Below, piece by piece: positions 53,801 to 62,273 of a stretch of DNA of 64,000 bases. Origin of the DNA: Paralvinella palmiformis (lineage: Eukaryota; Annelida; Polychaeta; Terebellida; Alvinellidae). The DNA lies in NCBI GenBank assembly GCA_025642065.1, contig JAODUP010000409.1, forward strand, positions 271,001 to 335,000, in the 5' to 3' direction. Position 1 is the first letter of the stretch, and each line of letters begins with the position of its first letter. The notes under the pieces are model-generated. The model was not told where the DNA came from. It did no database searches and worked only from the letters and a program-made list of their open reading frames with translations. The translations under genes were made by a program, and so were the position numbers.

Positions 53801-56800
53801 AATAACTATACATATAAAACCAGGGTCACCACATAGGAAATCTAGTTCCATGGTCCTGAGGCCAAATGACCTGGACTTGATACTAATTTGACAGAGTACA
53901 CTTGATACAAGACTGTTAAAGTACAGTGCCAACTACAGTGAAAGCTCTACAACTCTATAGACAATGGCTTCTTTGCTTGTATACTGACGAACCAGACAAA
54001 TCATAACACACATGATCTTTACAAGCTGGTGATGAGAGAAGAATTACTCCAGTTTGATTACTACTAGCCAGTGCTAAGAAATGGACTTTACTAATCAAGA
54101 AAAATTAATGCCAACACTGCCCAAGAACAATCCAAGAAATTAAATAACTTATCTGGTGTTATTTAATGGTCACATCAATCGTCCTATTCTGTATACATGT
54201 ATTTTTACAAGAATACCAGTATTTAAGCTAGAACATCGTATGATGCAGCTATTTATTTACTGATTAACTATCCATTCAAGAAATAATTTGATGAACAAAA
54301 TTCCAAAGGGCACCTTCAATTCCAGTTCAAGGGACAGGATGAGACAACTACAGGATGTTAATATTAATTAAACAAGTCCCTTTTGTACTGATATCACATC
54401 CAGATGAAAGGCATCTATACTGCAGAATGTTCATCCCCACTATGTACAAATATATTGATGAAACAAACCCAGCTGTAGTAATACGTGATCCAGATTATAT
54501 AAACCAGTAAATTTCTGCAGCTTTTTGTATGATAGGTTTTATTTAAAATATATATGTACAATGACACAGGATTCCTATAAAAACTCCCACTACTCAGGAA
54601 CAACGCTCCTCACAAAGAAAAATATTTCAATGACTGATAAATACCATGAAAACAGTGATAGAACTGTCTGGAAACTAAATTATGCTAAATACACCATTTA
54701 TTATTTCCACAGCAAATCTAATTCGACATGTTCAACTCGCTGACTATAATTACATGTTTGTATTAATGTAGTTAACTAACTGATAGTACTTGTACATATA
54801 GAAAAAGTCTTTATTTCAACCTTCCTCTCCAATGTTTCACATAACATTTAAATTTTCATATATGTTCCAAGCTGTCATTAACCAGTTACAATCAAATATG
54901 ACAAAAGTGACAAAGACAAACACACATAAAGGCAGCCATGCATGTACGTACACTTACACGATTTCTGTCATGGCAATGGCTAACAACAAATATCAAATTT
55001 CACATATGAACAAGGAACCGGCAATAGAATTATGGAAAATGAAGATGTCTGCAAGACTCCAAAGAAAGAAATAAAAACGCTGTTAAGACTACCCATAAAA
55101 ACTGACATCTGGTTGAATTGGAGAGGCAAAACCAGTTGAAGACCTGTGTTTGAAGTGACATGAACAGTTCGCTCATTAGCATGAAGTCCTAAAGGGGTTA
55201 AGGTTGTCTAGGTGTATGACAATTAGCACTGATCAGATTTGGTCAAGAAAGACTATCTTCTCTTAAACAAAAGGCAATAATTCCTGGGACCTGCAAAAGT
55301 ACTTATTATCACAATGATACCCAAAATGATGATGAATGAAAGGAACAGACCATGATCCTATCTATTTACAATGCACACCAAACGTATTTTACAGGCAAAC
55401 AGCATGCTGATCTGTGCCAGAGAAGACCACCTTACCATAAATGACACGGGTCTGTCACTATCACGAGGGAACAGATCAGCTCTACACCAGAGATGCATGT
55501 GTATGAGGTGTGTAATACGTACGCAGTATTGTGTATATGTACAATTTATAAATGCTAAATACCAAACATGCAGGATATCTGTTAAATGCCAATCCATGTT
55601 TTCAACCACTGCGGTAATAACCAACTTCTACAGGCTAGGAGCTCCTTTAAGCTCAAACCATCACCATGTATACACCAGTACAGACCTAGGCCCTCACCCA
55701 GCCAGTCATCATTATCACACAATGGAGAGAGGAAAAAACACCAACACACACAACATTACCCAAATCATCTGTTCAGAAACAAACTTCCGGTGGAAGAAAC
55801 AAAGAAAGATTTACCCAAGGAAACATATGGGCAGGAAGTAATCCATGGGAGTAACATACACAAACACACCCGTCTTGATCTGAACCCTATCCGCAGAAGT
55901 TCTGCCAGGAGGTAATAAATGGTGAGTTGAACAGAACATGAACAAGAAACATTTCAAAGCCATGAACAGGTAAGCTATTTTTAAGCCACTGATAACCACA
56001 ATTGTTAGAACAACACATCAAAGTGTGCAATCTCAATTTTATCATAGGTCAATCTGTGCTTTAAAAAACTTTAAGAAGGCGATGGCTTGATTACCTATAC
56101 CAAAGAAAAAGTAACAACTGTCATTATGCCATATATTTAATGACTTTCACTCATTACAGTCAAATTGAAATAATCATATCCACAGTGAAATGTAATTATC
56201 AGAGAAAACCAAGACCAGGATGGCAAGATACATTAGATATTGTAGACAGGCAAAAAAAGTTGGCCAAACCCCAGTTTTTGCCACAGGGTAACTGTACCTA
56301 TTCTATTATGTTGTGATATTCGGGGGTGGAGCAGATTGTGTCACTGATAGATATATACACATGATATGCTGTATATTGTCCAACTACCACACCTTCAAAA
56401 GCTCCACATTATTCAAGGTGTTCATTTCTATCTGGCTGCAATTTATTCTCGACACAAAATGACAACAGCACAATCGATGACCAAACCGACAGTGGTGATA
56501 TTTTTGAGAGCTGGGGTGCATTATCTAGATTATTGATAGAACCAGCAACCCTTGTCACGCAGTTTGCACAATGATGACACCGATGCAGAAAATTCACGTG
56601 TGCATGAAGCAGCTGCCGTGTAAGCCCAAATGACAAACAACCTAAGATCAATTTCCATGAGAAGGTTGGCCAGGTGAGTCAAGTGTGAACTGCTTTGGAT
56701 CTGTATCACAACCATCGCAGTTTCATACACACTAATAGTTTATATCACCAAGACAAAATGACAATATGTGTCATATGGAGATAAATTTCTTTGCCACTTC

Positions 56801-59800
56801 ACACTTCAGCTTCACCAAAGCCGAAAAAGGATTTGGGATCAATGTATCAATACTCTGTCAATGCCAGACAGCAGACAATACTGAACCGGGGAGCATCAAG
56901 GTGTGATAATGTCTACGGTATAGATACATGTCTATTGAACAGGCACTGTATGATCCTCTCGGCCAGATAAATGCCTACACCACCATCACACTAAAGGCCA
57001 AACAGTAGGGAGTTTAAAAAGAAAGCAGGATAACTCCATCCACGCAGCACATATGGGAACAGCTTGACGGATCAATAATAATACTCGAGATCACTTTCCG
57101 GTGCTGGGCCACTAGGAAATTAGGTTTGAGCAGGCCAGGACAAGGTGTTAGATGAGAGATAGCATTTAGCTAGACAAAACACATCACCAATGCTCACTCA
57201 GTGAGCAGCACGACTCATGAACATGACAGTGGACACGATGTAACTGGCAGGCAAAACGTCCATGTGGGGATTCCTCCAAAACAAGGGCTACAGAGTAATT
57301 AATAATGGTGAACTGTAGCCAAGAGGTCGTGCAGAATATCAGCTACTGACCACTTCCAAAAAATGCAACCTCTTCTCAAGACATTAATCAGTATGATAAG
57401 GACCCTCAGTAATTCTTCAGGTCGACCAAGCAATCCACCCCAACCTGGTTACCCTCCATATTCAGACTTGTTACCAAGGAAAATGATGAGTATACAACAG
57501 GACCACTGTAGTTACACAGTGACAGCAAAGGTTAGCTACAGCTAAAATCTGCACCACATGTTACAAAGCAAATAAAAAATGCTACCATCACATACAGCCC
57601 CACTAAAAAACTTGCTCCTCTTACAATATATAATTTCCTCCTACTCCATATGGTCAAAAATGACATGTTCTTTCATGCACACATTTTCATTGAATCCAAA
57701 ATGTCACTTTTTCAGAAGATGTGTTTAGGAAAATTATTACCCACGCACACCAAAACAACATTTTTCTCATTGCTGTCTTCATAACAATCTAAAAATTAAT
57801 AAATATCCATAAATAGGACCATTTATACTAATTCAATACTATTTAAAAGCTCCGTTACCTGATAATAATATTATAAACATTTCCTTAAAACAAACATTAT
57901 TCCAAAATATAATAAATATTTAATAAATTCCCCTGCCATTACATTCAAATGTGTTGTACAGTGATACCCTCAAATAATGTCTGTAAAAACCCCAAAATAT
58001 TTGAAGGATAATATATAATGATTAAGAATCTTCTAAAGTAATGAATTTCCATCAATTAAAGAAATTTATTATCCATCAGGAGAACATCTAAAAGCCTATT
58101 AGTCAATCTAAGATTTTTTTTACTACTAATTGCAATCAATCACCTTTTTTACCAGTATGTCAACCATTATATAAATACTAGAATAATGAACCAAATACCA
58201 GAAGAAGGAAAACAAACAACATCCAGGTATCAAAGCGAAATCAAACAACTTCCCCCTTCATTTGTTTTTATTATGACAAAACAATTTTTCTCCCAACAGC
58301 TAAACATGCCACCTTGCCAAGTCAGATTTAATTTGTATATAGATTCATCAAATTCAACATAGCCAGCCATTACCAGGCATGCTGTTTTCATTTTATAAAC
58401 AATATCCGCCAGACTGATGTTCTCATATTAATTCCTTAGCAGAAAATAATATTCTACAACAAGGCCAAGGGTTCAACTGATGCTCACTTTTTAAACAAAC
58501 ATCAGCTATACCTCTAACGGCTAAAACCCAGGATATATGTGAACACATAAAAGTAATGACCATTTCACAGCAAATGAAATGCAAATGACCATTTCAAACA
58601 AAAGGGGCCCTCTAAGGGAAAGTAGCCACCATTGCTTTACAAAATGACCTCCACTGGGCTCCAGGCCAGAAAAAAAGGAAATGATACTTACAAAAGGTCC
58701 TAAGCTAGCACCATTGGGGTATGGATAAGGTGTTATCATGGGTGGATATCCAAAACCAGCCAATCTATCTGCACCAGGAAACATAGGATTTTCTGGTAAT
58801 TTTCCTGAAAAATAAAACATGTGTTAGGGTCTAATAACTAGTCGGAGACATAATTTAAACTTTATTCAAAGACGATTTATATACAAGGTCCTGCAAAGGT
58901 CACAACAGAAAAACAACTTAGGGTCTTCACCCTTCCATAAATTGTGGTAAATATAAATAATATCAAAATAAAATTATTTTCTTAAATTAAACCTGTAAAA
59001 GAATTACACCCATCAATATTGGCCATTAATTACTTTAATCAGGTCTAGATCTATCATGTCCCCACAAAGCTTAACAGGTATAATGTCGTAAACAAATTAA
59101 TTTGCAAATGTATAATACGAAAATTTGCCAGACCAAATATTAATCACCATTTTAATATTTGCGACACATTTATTTCCTAACATAACTTTTTTTTAATGTG
59201 AGCATCGCCGTGTCATGATCATGAAGACATGATGCAGAATTCTCCCAATTATCCCTATACGCATAATCAGCCCCCGGAATATTTTTTTTCCCGTTTACAA
59301 TAAATAATACACTGTGACTGACAACAACGGGCTATGGTTGGGAGCTTTAAACGGATTCAAAACAGAACACCCCCCTCGGGCTATGATAGACATTGTAACA
59401 CACACACACACACACAAGCCTAACGGTCGCAAACAACACAAGCTTGACAGAGGCTAGGCCCTATGTCAATTTAGAACAGGGCTGGGCGTTATTCATCCCC
59501 CGCCTCACTGAAACACACGCGAGCGCGCGGGTGGGGGCAACATTAAAGGGAGAGACGACGGGGCGATTTAAAAATAAAACAGAAAAGGCCACACAACAAT
59601 ATTCCTATCCGACTCACCATCTTGCGAGTGTCCGGACGATGCTTTATCGTCGGCGAAACTCCTTCCTTCGATATCCGAACTTTTGCCCTGAAAGCACAAA
59701 AAAACTTACAATATATCCTCCCGTCCGCTATTCGCGAGGTAAGCAATCCGAAACGTGTGCACGGCGGATATTTACACACAGAGACACCAACACAGAGACC

Positions 59801-60052
59801 CGTACGACCACCGGCAAGGCGCGCATCGCCCGAAAATCGACTAGGGAAAACTTTTTCGTCGGCGGCGTAAACTCTTTGAAGTTTTCGTTTTTCGCCCATA
59901 AATCGTACCTCTTCACTTTCGGTCACCAATCCGAGTTTATCTTCGGAGAGATTCTCCGACGATCGCTTCTCCTCTTCGCCCTCGTCCTTGTACACCTTCA
60001 CCTCGTCGGTGGAGGCAAGATCGTCCCCGCCGCTGGAATTCACGTGCGGCAT
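4358..60052 (-). CDS. TCF7L2/pan (TCF/LEF family): TCF/LEF Wnt-pathway HMG-box transcription factor (whole coding span, 11 exons plus alternatives)
   Basis: Nuclear effector of canonical Wnt signalling: the family binds CTTTGWW sites through an HMG box and recruits beta-catenin through its N-terminus, or Groucho/TLE when beta-catenin is absent. Joining the exons gives 1641 coding nt (546 aa with exon 7a) or 1629 nt (542 aa with exon 7b), with GT-AG boundaries and matching phase at every junction. Domains (7a numbering): beta-catenin-binding region 1-48; acidic/Ser linker 49-72; proline-rich middle 73-243; HMG box about 270-350; basic tail KKKKRKRE about 351-358; C-clamp 385-408 with spacing C-X12-C-X2-C-X5-C; acidic Ser-rich tail to 546. 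The residues between vertebrate PYLPNG and SNEHF are missing, so the middle is shorter than in TCF7L2. Family identity is certain. The exact ortholog name cannot be fixed, because most invertebrates have a single TCF/LEF gene. Confidence 0.97.
4711..4729 (-). repeat. Coding (GAT)n repeat giving the poly-Asp run
   Basis: CAT trinucleotides on the plus strand, GAT on the coding strand, encode most of the seven-Asp run right after the C-clamp in exon 11L. Confidence 0.95.
6001..6090. repeat. Three-copy 30-bp tandem repeat
   Basis: GATGTGACTT begins at 6001, 6031 and 6061, exactly 30 bp apart. Each is followed by a variant of AAAGGCCAGTCAT. A fourth, degenerate GATGTA lies at 6094. It is in the intron downstream of candidate exon 11S. 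Confidence 0.9.
6642..6771 (-). CDS. TCF/LEF: Candidate alternative terminal exon 11S (truncated C-clamp isoform)
   Basis: An acceptor tgttgtttcag is followed by a frame in the right phase: exon 10's AG plus G gives Arg. It then encodes 42 residues, [20 protein letters not shown] then [20 protein letters not shown] and VL, and ends in TGA. The patch is rich in CpG within an AT-rich intron, and the Ser/Pro/Glu/Lys composition resembles TCF tails. Using it gives a 444-aa protein (with 7a) whose C-clamp lacks the last cysteine and the RRKKKC basic turn. An ATTAAA at 6148-6153 and an AATAAA at 5372-5377 (minus strand) are possible poly(A) signals. No homolog is recognised, so this rests on splice site, phase and composition. 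Confidence 0.55.
7513..7585 (-). CDS. TCF/LEF: TCF/LEF exon 10: first part of the C-clamp
   Basis: 73 nt encoding [20 protein letters not shown] then KPC and two bases of Arg402. [10 protein letters not shown]...WCxPCR is the diagnostic C-clamp of E-type TCF isoforms, a Cys-coordinated auxiliary DNA-binding domain that reads GC-rich helper sites. Three of the four cysteines are here; the fourth is in exon 11L. Acceptor atttcag, donor gtaagg. If exon 10 is skipped, exon 11L is read out of frame and ends after 14 residues. Confidence 0.96.
7586..9898 (-). other. Intron 9 (2.3 kb)
   Basis: Phase-1 intron with no recognised gene. A TG/CATG-rich stretch lies at 7955-8010 and a CG/CA-alternating stretch at 8962-8992. 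A minus-strand open frame near 8520-8700 was considered as an exon and rejected on phase. Confidence 0.78.
9899..9934 (-). CDS. TCF/LEF: TCF/LEF exon 9: 36-nt microexon ([11 protein letters not shown])
   Basis: Acceptor attcag and donor gtaagt bracket 36 nt. With the single base from exon 8 it reads [12 protein letters not shown] and leaves one base for exon 10's Asp. The exon is an exact multiple of three, and exon 8 can also join exon 10 directly in frame, so this is a natural cassette exon between the basic tail and the C-clamp. No domain is recognised; the peptide is acidic with one Trp. Support is the good splice sites and phase match on both sides; expression is not shown. Confidence 0.78.
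9935..10401 (-). other. Intron 8 (467 nt)
   Basis: Between the HMG exon and the microexon, donor gtaagt and acceptor attcag. Contains a short GGGTTC/GGTTCA-type direct repeat near 10027-10050. No exon seen. Confidence 0.78.
10402..10567 (-). CDS. TCF/LEF: TCF/LEF exon 8: HMG box second half and basic nuclear-localisation tail
   Basis: 166 nt encoding 55 residues plus one base. [20 protein letters not shown] then [16 protein letters not shown] completes the HMG box. [12 protein letters not shown] follows, the basic tail that in this family contacts the DNA major groove and imports the protein to the nucleus. Acceptor ttctctag, donor gtaagt. It is shared by both HMG versions. If both 7a and 7b are skipped, exon 6's AG overhang joins TGG and the frame ends at a TAG after four codons. 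Confidence 0.97.
10568..14508 (-). other. Intron 7, downstream of the alternative HMG exons
   Basis: 3.94 kb, phase 0. It carries (AG)n and (CA)n on the transcribed strand close upstream of exon 8 (10611-10653) and a TCF-site match at 12337-12346. Nothing else recognised. Confidence 0.85.
10611..10653. repeat. (CT)13 followed by (TG)n upstream of exon 8
   Basis: On the transcribed strand this reads (CA)n then (AG)n, ending 44 nt before the exon 8 acceptor. Confidence 0.95.
14509..14698 (-). CDS. TCF/LEF: TCF/LEF exon 7b: downstream copy of the HMG-box first-half exon
   Basis: 190 nt, one base plus 63 codons. Linker [20 protein letters not shown], then [20 protein letters not shown] and [20 protein letters not shown], ending GRK. 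Acceptor tattttgcag, donor gtaggt. It has the same entry and exit phases as exon 7a, so it can replace it exactly. The KKKPxIxKPL entry to the box is closer to vertebrate TCF/LEF than that of 7a, while the GRK end is less so. Spliced after 7a it is read one base out of frame and stops at the tenth codon (TAA). Confidence 0.95.
14699..14770 (-). other. 72-nt intron between the alternative HMG exons
   Basis: Runs from the gtgagt donor of exon 7a to the ttttgcag acceptor of exon 7b. A branch-point-like TTAAC lies at 14749-14753, with its likely branch adenosine about 21 nt from the 7a donor and about 51 nt from the 7b acceptor. If that is the branch site for exon 7b, it is too close to the 7a donor for normal spliceosome assembly. 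That is the classic steric block seen between mutually exclusive exons. The placement of the branch site is an inference. Confidence 0.7.
14771..14972 (-). CDS. TCF/LEF: TCF/LEF exon 7a: upstream copy of the HMG-box first-half exon
   Basis: 202 nt, one base plus 67 codons. Linker [16 protein letters not shown] then [13 protein letters not shown], followed by HMG residues [19 protein letters not shown] and [19 protein letters not shown]. Acceptor ttggcag, donor gtgagt. Starts with a G completing exon 6's AG (Arg243) and ends in phase 0 directly before the TGG of exon 8. It carries helix 1 and most of helix 2 of the HMG box. Compared with exon 7b it has Lys in place of Glu in the MKE(K/E)R motif, Gln in place of Lys two residues later, and GRR in place of GRK. 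The SPEPK motif is a possible proline-directed kinase site. Confidence 0.95.
14973..18222 (-). other. Intron 6, upstream of the alternative HMG exons
   Basis: 3.25 kb, phase 2, AT-rich, with a (TG)n and CATG-rich stretch at 17401-17450. A 151-codon plus-strand open frame at 15613-16068 has no recognisable motif. No third copy of the HMG exon was found by eye. Confidence 0.82.
18223..18420 (-). CDS. TCF/LEF: TCF/LEF exon 6: Pro/Ser-rich middle with IVTPxxKQE motif
   Basis: 198 nt encoding residues 178-242 plus two bases (AG). Contains [16 protein letters not shown] and [13 protein letters not shown]. The latter matches the conserved PAIVTPTVKQE block just upstream of the HMG box in vertebrate TCFs, a site of proline-directed phosphorylation and sumoylation in that family. 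Here Pro precedes the Lys instead of a hydrophobic residue, so the canonical sumoylation pattern is not intact. Acceptor ctgttttcag, donor gtaaga. Its AG overhang is completed to AGG by the first G of either exon 7a or exon 7b. Confidence 0.95.
20047..20088. repeat. (CA)n microsatellite
   Basis: CA run in intron 5; smaller CA runs lie at 20712-20734 and 24781-24820. Confidence 0.95.
21627..21714. repeat. Composite (TA)n-(A)n-(GA)n microsatellite
   Basis: About 47 bp of TA, ten A, then about 31 bp of GA in direct succession, in intron 5. Confidence 0.95.
26360..26435 (-). CDS. TCF/LEF: TCF/LEF exon 5: short proline-rich exon [14 protein letters not shown]
   Basis: 76 nt encoding residues 153-176 ([20 protein letters not shown], then EISQ) with two bases left for Trp177. 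Together with exon 4 it reads [19 protein letters not shown], clearly the TCF consensus DPKTGIPRPxHPxxxxP. Acceptor ctttttag, donor gtaagt. All three frames are open over this short length; the frame is fixed by phase on both sides and by the family match. Confidence 0.92.
27006..27053. repeat. (TA)n microsatellite
   Basis: Uninterrupted TA dinucleotides, 48 bp, in intron 4. Confidence 0.95.
27668..27711. repeat. (GA)n microsatellite
   Basis: GA dinucleotides with one T interruption, intron 4. Confidence 0.95.
32103..32144. repeat. Perfect 42-bp AT palindrome
   Basis: CAGTTAAT, then (AT)n, then ATTAACTG: every base pairs with its mirror, including the non-TA ends. Able to form a cruciform or hairpin. 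Lies in intron 4. Confidence 0.9.
33074..33200 (-). CDS. TCF/LEF: TCF/LEF exon 4: proline-rich segment ending HIDPKTG
   Basis: 127 nt encoding residues 110-151 plus one base. Begins [18 protein letters not shown] and ends PPVHIDPKT. The [10 protein letters not shown]...IDPKTG stretch matches vertebrate NEHFTPGNPPPHL...VDPKTG, a conserved block in the Groucho/TLE-interacting middle of TCF proteins. Acceptor tttacag, donor gttagt. Enters in phase 0 and leaves one base that makes GGG with exon 5. Confidence 0.94.
35255..35314. repeat. Alternating purine-pyrimidine tract (GT/GC/TA)
   Basis: (TG)n passes into GGCGCGCGCCGCGCGTATAT and then GCGCGTGTGTGTACACG, nearly perfect alternation and prone to Z-DNA. 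Similar tracts lie at 33895-33935 and 62696-62730. Confidence 0.85.
36303..36459 (-). mobile_element. tRNA-derived SINE, copy 1
   Basis: On the minus strand a 71-nt tRNA-like head starts GCCTCCGTGGTATAGCGGTA. The A box is TGGTATAGCGG and the B-box core GTTCGAAT. A body with GTTTCATCT, ACTTCG and AGCCTATCATGTGCACAAAA follows, then an (ATC)n tail. The acceptor stem pairs with one mismatch but the T stem does not pair, so this is not a working tRNA. The body matches copy 2 at 63249-63409. Confidence 0.75.
39182..39255. repeat. (GT)n microsatellite, 74 bp
   Basis: Uninterrupted GT run in intron 3. Confidence 0.97.
47718..47814. repeat. TATG/GT compound microsatellite
   Basis: TGTATG and TATG tetramers followed by a long GT run, intron 3. 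Confidence 0.95.
58692..58804 (-). CDS. TCF/LEF: TCF/LEF exon 3: proline-rich segment ([13 protein letters not shown])
   Basis: 113 nt encoding residues 73-109. It begins [18 protein letters not shown] and ends [13 protein letters not shown]. The pattern GYPxxxxPxxxPYLPNG is a hallmark of TCF/LEF just after the N-terminal domain, so the match is strong. Acceptor tttttcag, donor gtaagt, ending in phase 0. The next coding exon found is 25.5 kb away. In vertebrates this is followed by a long segment including SAYKTIEHQIA; no exon for that segment was found here. Confidence 0.94.
58805..59617 (-). other. Intron 2
   Basis: 813 nt, donor gtgagt and acceptor tttcag. It contains a (CA)n run at 59399-59417 and marks the change from AT-rich intron sequence to the CpG-rich 5' end. 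No other feature seen. Confidence 0.88.
59618..59687 (-). CDS. TCF/LEF: TCF/LEF exon 2: acidic/serine linker
   Basis: 70 nt encoding residues 49-71 ([15 protein letters not shown], then ASSGHSQD) plus the first base of a glycine codon. Acceptor tgctttcag, donor gtgagt. It enters in phase 0 from exon 1 and leaves one base that joins exon 3 as GGA. The end (SGHSQDG) aligns with the RQDGG segment of vertebrate TCF7L2. The composition is a disordered, acidic and Ser-rich linker just after the beta-catenin-binding region; no catalytic or DNA-binding motif is visible. Confidence 0.9.
59688..59908 (-). other. Intron 1 (221 nt)
   Basis: Short GC-rich intron between exons 1 and 2, donor gtacga and acceptor tttcag. 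It lies inside the CpG-rich promoter zone. No internal exon or repeat was seen. Confidence 0.88.
59909..60052 (-). CDS. TCF/LEF: TCF/LEF exon 1: start codon and beta-catenin-binding domain
   Basis: Encodes residues 1-48, beginning [12 protein letters not shown] and containing [11 protein letters not shown]. This is the family's beta-catenin-binding region. Asp16, Glu17 and Glu24 fall at the positions of the acidic contact residues in vertebrate TCF4; Tyr21 stands where vertebrates have Phe, and Lys19 where they have Ile. The ATG at 60052-60050 is chosen because TCF/LEF proteins start Met-Pro and glycine and acidic residues follow directly. A GTG two codons upstream extends the open frame but is not a likely start. 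The exon ends after LVTESEE with GAG|gtacga, phase 0. Confidence 0.96.
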
Positions 60053-60071
60053 GGCCACGGTTTGTCGTCCA

Positions 60072-60079
60072 CTTTGATG
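60072..60079 (+). promoter_or_regulatory. TCF-site-like CTTTGATG just upstream of the start codon
   Basis: CTTTGATG fits the CTTTGWWS core, 20 bp upstream of the ATG. A C-clamp helper-like GCCGCCA (RCCGCCR) lies at 60123-60129. The pairing suggests possible self-regulation by the C-clamp isoform; one 8-bp core is weak evidence alone. Confidence 0.3.
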
Positions 60080-60094
60080 TTATTTTGCTCACTT

Positions 60095-60130
60095 TTAAGA
60101 CGCGAACGCTGCCTGTTTTCTGGCCGCCAT
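60095..60130 (-). other. Possible upstream ORF in the 5' UTR (11 codons)
   Basis: ATG at 60130-60128 opens MAARKQAAFAS and stops at TAA (60095-60097), 42 nt before the main ATG. If the transcript starts upstream of it, it could reduce translation. The -3 base is not a purine, so initiation would be modest. Confidence 0.3.
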
Positions 60131-61436
60131 GTAAAAATGTTCCTCTCTCTCGCTCGCTCTACACTCTCTACGCTCTCTTATCGTCTGCCTCCAACTCGTA
60201 CTCGGTTAGCCCTTTGTCCTCGTTTTAAATCCCTCCGACCAATCAGCGGCCGGCTAACAAACGGCGAGCCGGCCATACCCTCCAGCGCGAGTGCACATAT
60301 CTGCCGCGCCGAGCGCGCACATCCAAAGTGGGGGTCGGCCTCCGCTGGCGAGAATTGCGCTTATTACTATTATTATTATGGCCGGCGTACGCTACACGGT
60401 CTAGTGATCGTCGTATGTTTACAGTGCGGTGGCGATCCTTTCTTGGTTTCTCCCTTTCGCTCTCTTTCTCTTTCTCGCTCTCTCCTCGTAACGCGATTAC
60501 TTTGAAGTTATTGGCCTCTGTCTCGGGCGTGAAACCGATATGTGGGACGCTGGTACAGCACTAAGGCGGACGTGTCAGCGATTGTTGCTAACAATGGTAA
60601 AACTGGCCCGTTATGGTACTGTAAATATCCCATTATTGGCCTATAGGTGATGTGCACCTATCCTGGAACAAAACCGTTCATTCGCTTTAGCGATGTTTAA
60701 TGGGCTTCGCTTGTGTAATGGCTTATGTTGTAATGCATTAGTCGGCTGTTGCGGCTGCTTTATAAGACGAAGGAAGATACGATACGTCAAAATGTTGGTT
60801 TTTGTCGTGTGTTTTTTTGAGTGTAAGGTAAAAATTAGAGATATTTATAGTCGCTTGTCGCTTTTATTCTACGCGTGTATAAAAATGGTCTTCCGAAGGT
60901 CAGCTGTATTTTGTCGCATTACATCCGCGCGGCATCGCCACTTCAGAAGCCGAAATATAATAAAAGATAGAATAAAACCCGCGCCGTTGTAAATTTCTTG
61001 TAAAAGATTGACCCATATGTCCCACTCGGACAGTATATCAAGCGTGTCCCCCGTCTATTTCAGCATTTAATTGGATGGCATTCAGCGCAGACGACAACAG
61101 CAACTGGAGAGAGAGAGAGAGAGAGACGGTCGCCACAATTGTCAGCGGTACGATGTTTTCACGTGACAGCCACAACTTACGAGATACTCCGTCAAACTTT
61201 AACAACCCAGGCATGCCCTACACGGAACGAAGACCAAATCATCGCAGCCATTTGTTCGGCTGGCCCAACATTGGTCGGGCTCGACCACTTCAAATCCATC
61301 CGTGGCCCGCCAGGCGTGCAAACGAGGGTTGCGTCGTGGTAGTTTTTTCCTAAGATTTTCTTCTATTTCGAGGCCCGGCAAAGCCTCGTTAGCATCTCCG
61401 ATTAATCAAAGCCCGTTTCGTACAGGTGACGTAATC

Positions 61437-61468
<32 letters not shown>

Positions 61469-62273
61469 TACGCGGTCGCCGAGAGGCGGGAAATCGGCGT
61501 TTAGTGAAGAGCAGCGACTTTGATATCTATCAGCGATGGAGCTTATTTACGAGCGAGATTCGCCTTTGAGTGGCAGGGTGCCGGTGCACGAAGATCCGAG
61601 GCCGCTTGTAAAATATATGGCCGAGTCTCTCTCTCTCTCGTTTGTAGCCCACGGTGTACTCTGTATTCAGCCGAGCTACTTGGCAAACACTTGATGTCTG
61701 TTTGTGTGTGTGTGTGTGTGTGTTGTACAAGGCTGGAGGTATTTTTTCTCGGCCAGTTCCTCGAAACTCACCGCGCGCGCCTGTCAGTTACGGCAAATGG
61801 CCGCCGAATCCCGGGATATAAAATTAACCGAGCGCGAATCTTCGCCCGCACTTCAAAGGGTCGGGTCAGCTCGCTGGTTATTTGCTGCCGATGGATGGCT
61901 GGTTGGTGGGCTGGCTACCTTTTGGAGAGGTGGATGGCGCTGCTGAGATCCCAGTGCTGATCCGGTTATTTGGGTAGGGGTGGATGGAGGGCCGTTATGT
62001 TATCGTTGGCGTTAGGTGGCGCTGTCGTAATGGCCGATATGTCAATATTTTCTCTCTCTGCTGCCATAAAACATGGCGTTACGTCGACCGGCGAGTGAAT
62101 GGCGAGTGGGAATCGAGAACAGGACCGGGCCAGAGAACAAGTGGGGATCCCGGCGGCAAGCTTAAAACGAAGCACTGGCTCGGCGTGCGGTAGCCGGCCT
62201 GAGTCGACTGGAGAGCAACGGAGACGTACGTGTGATAACGAAACGAATTGATTAGTGTTAATCAACCGAAGCA

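Larger units (their letters stand above)
33201..58691 (-). other. Intron 3 (25.5 kb)
   Basis: The largest intron, phase 0, separating the beta-catenin-binding exons from the rest. No nested gene was recognised on either strand; open frames are short and without family motifs. It holds many CA/TA microsatellites, Z-DNA-prone alternating runs (33895-33935, 35255-35314, 38240-38325), a tRNA-derived SINE (36303-36459), a long (GT)n at 39182-39255 and a TATG/GT run at 47718-47814. Three perfect TCF-site matches lie in it (35816, 44176, 46933). In vertebrate family members internal promoters downstream of the N-terminal exons make dominant-negative proteins. The phase here would allow the same, but no promoter was identified. 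Confidence 0.85.

Noticed and set aside
59444..60505. 353-codon plus-strand open frame, the longest in the window
   Set aside because: It runs antisense across exons 1 and 2 of the TCF gene and the CpG-rich promoter, has no domain, and is low in complexity at its end. Absence of stops reflects GC content.
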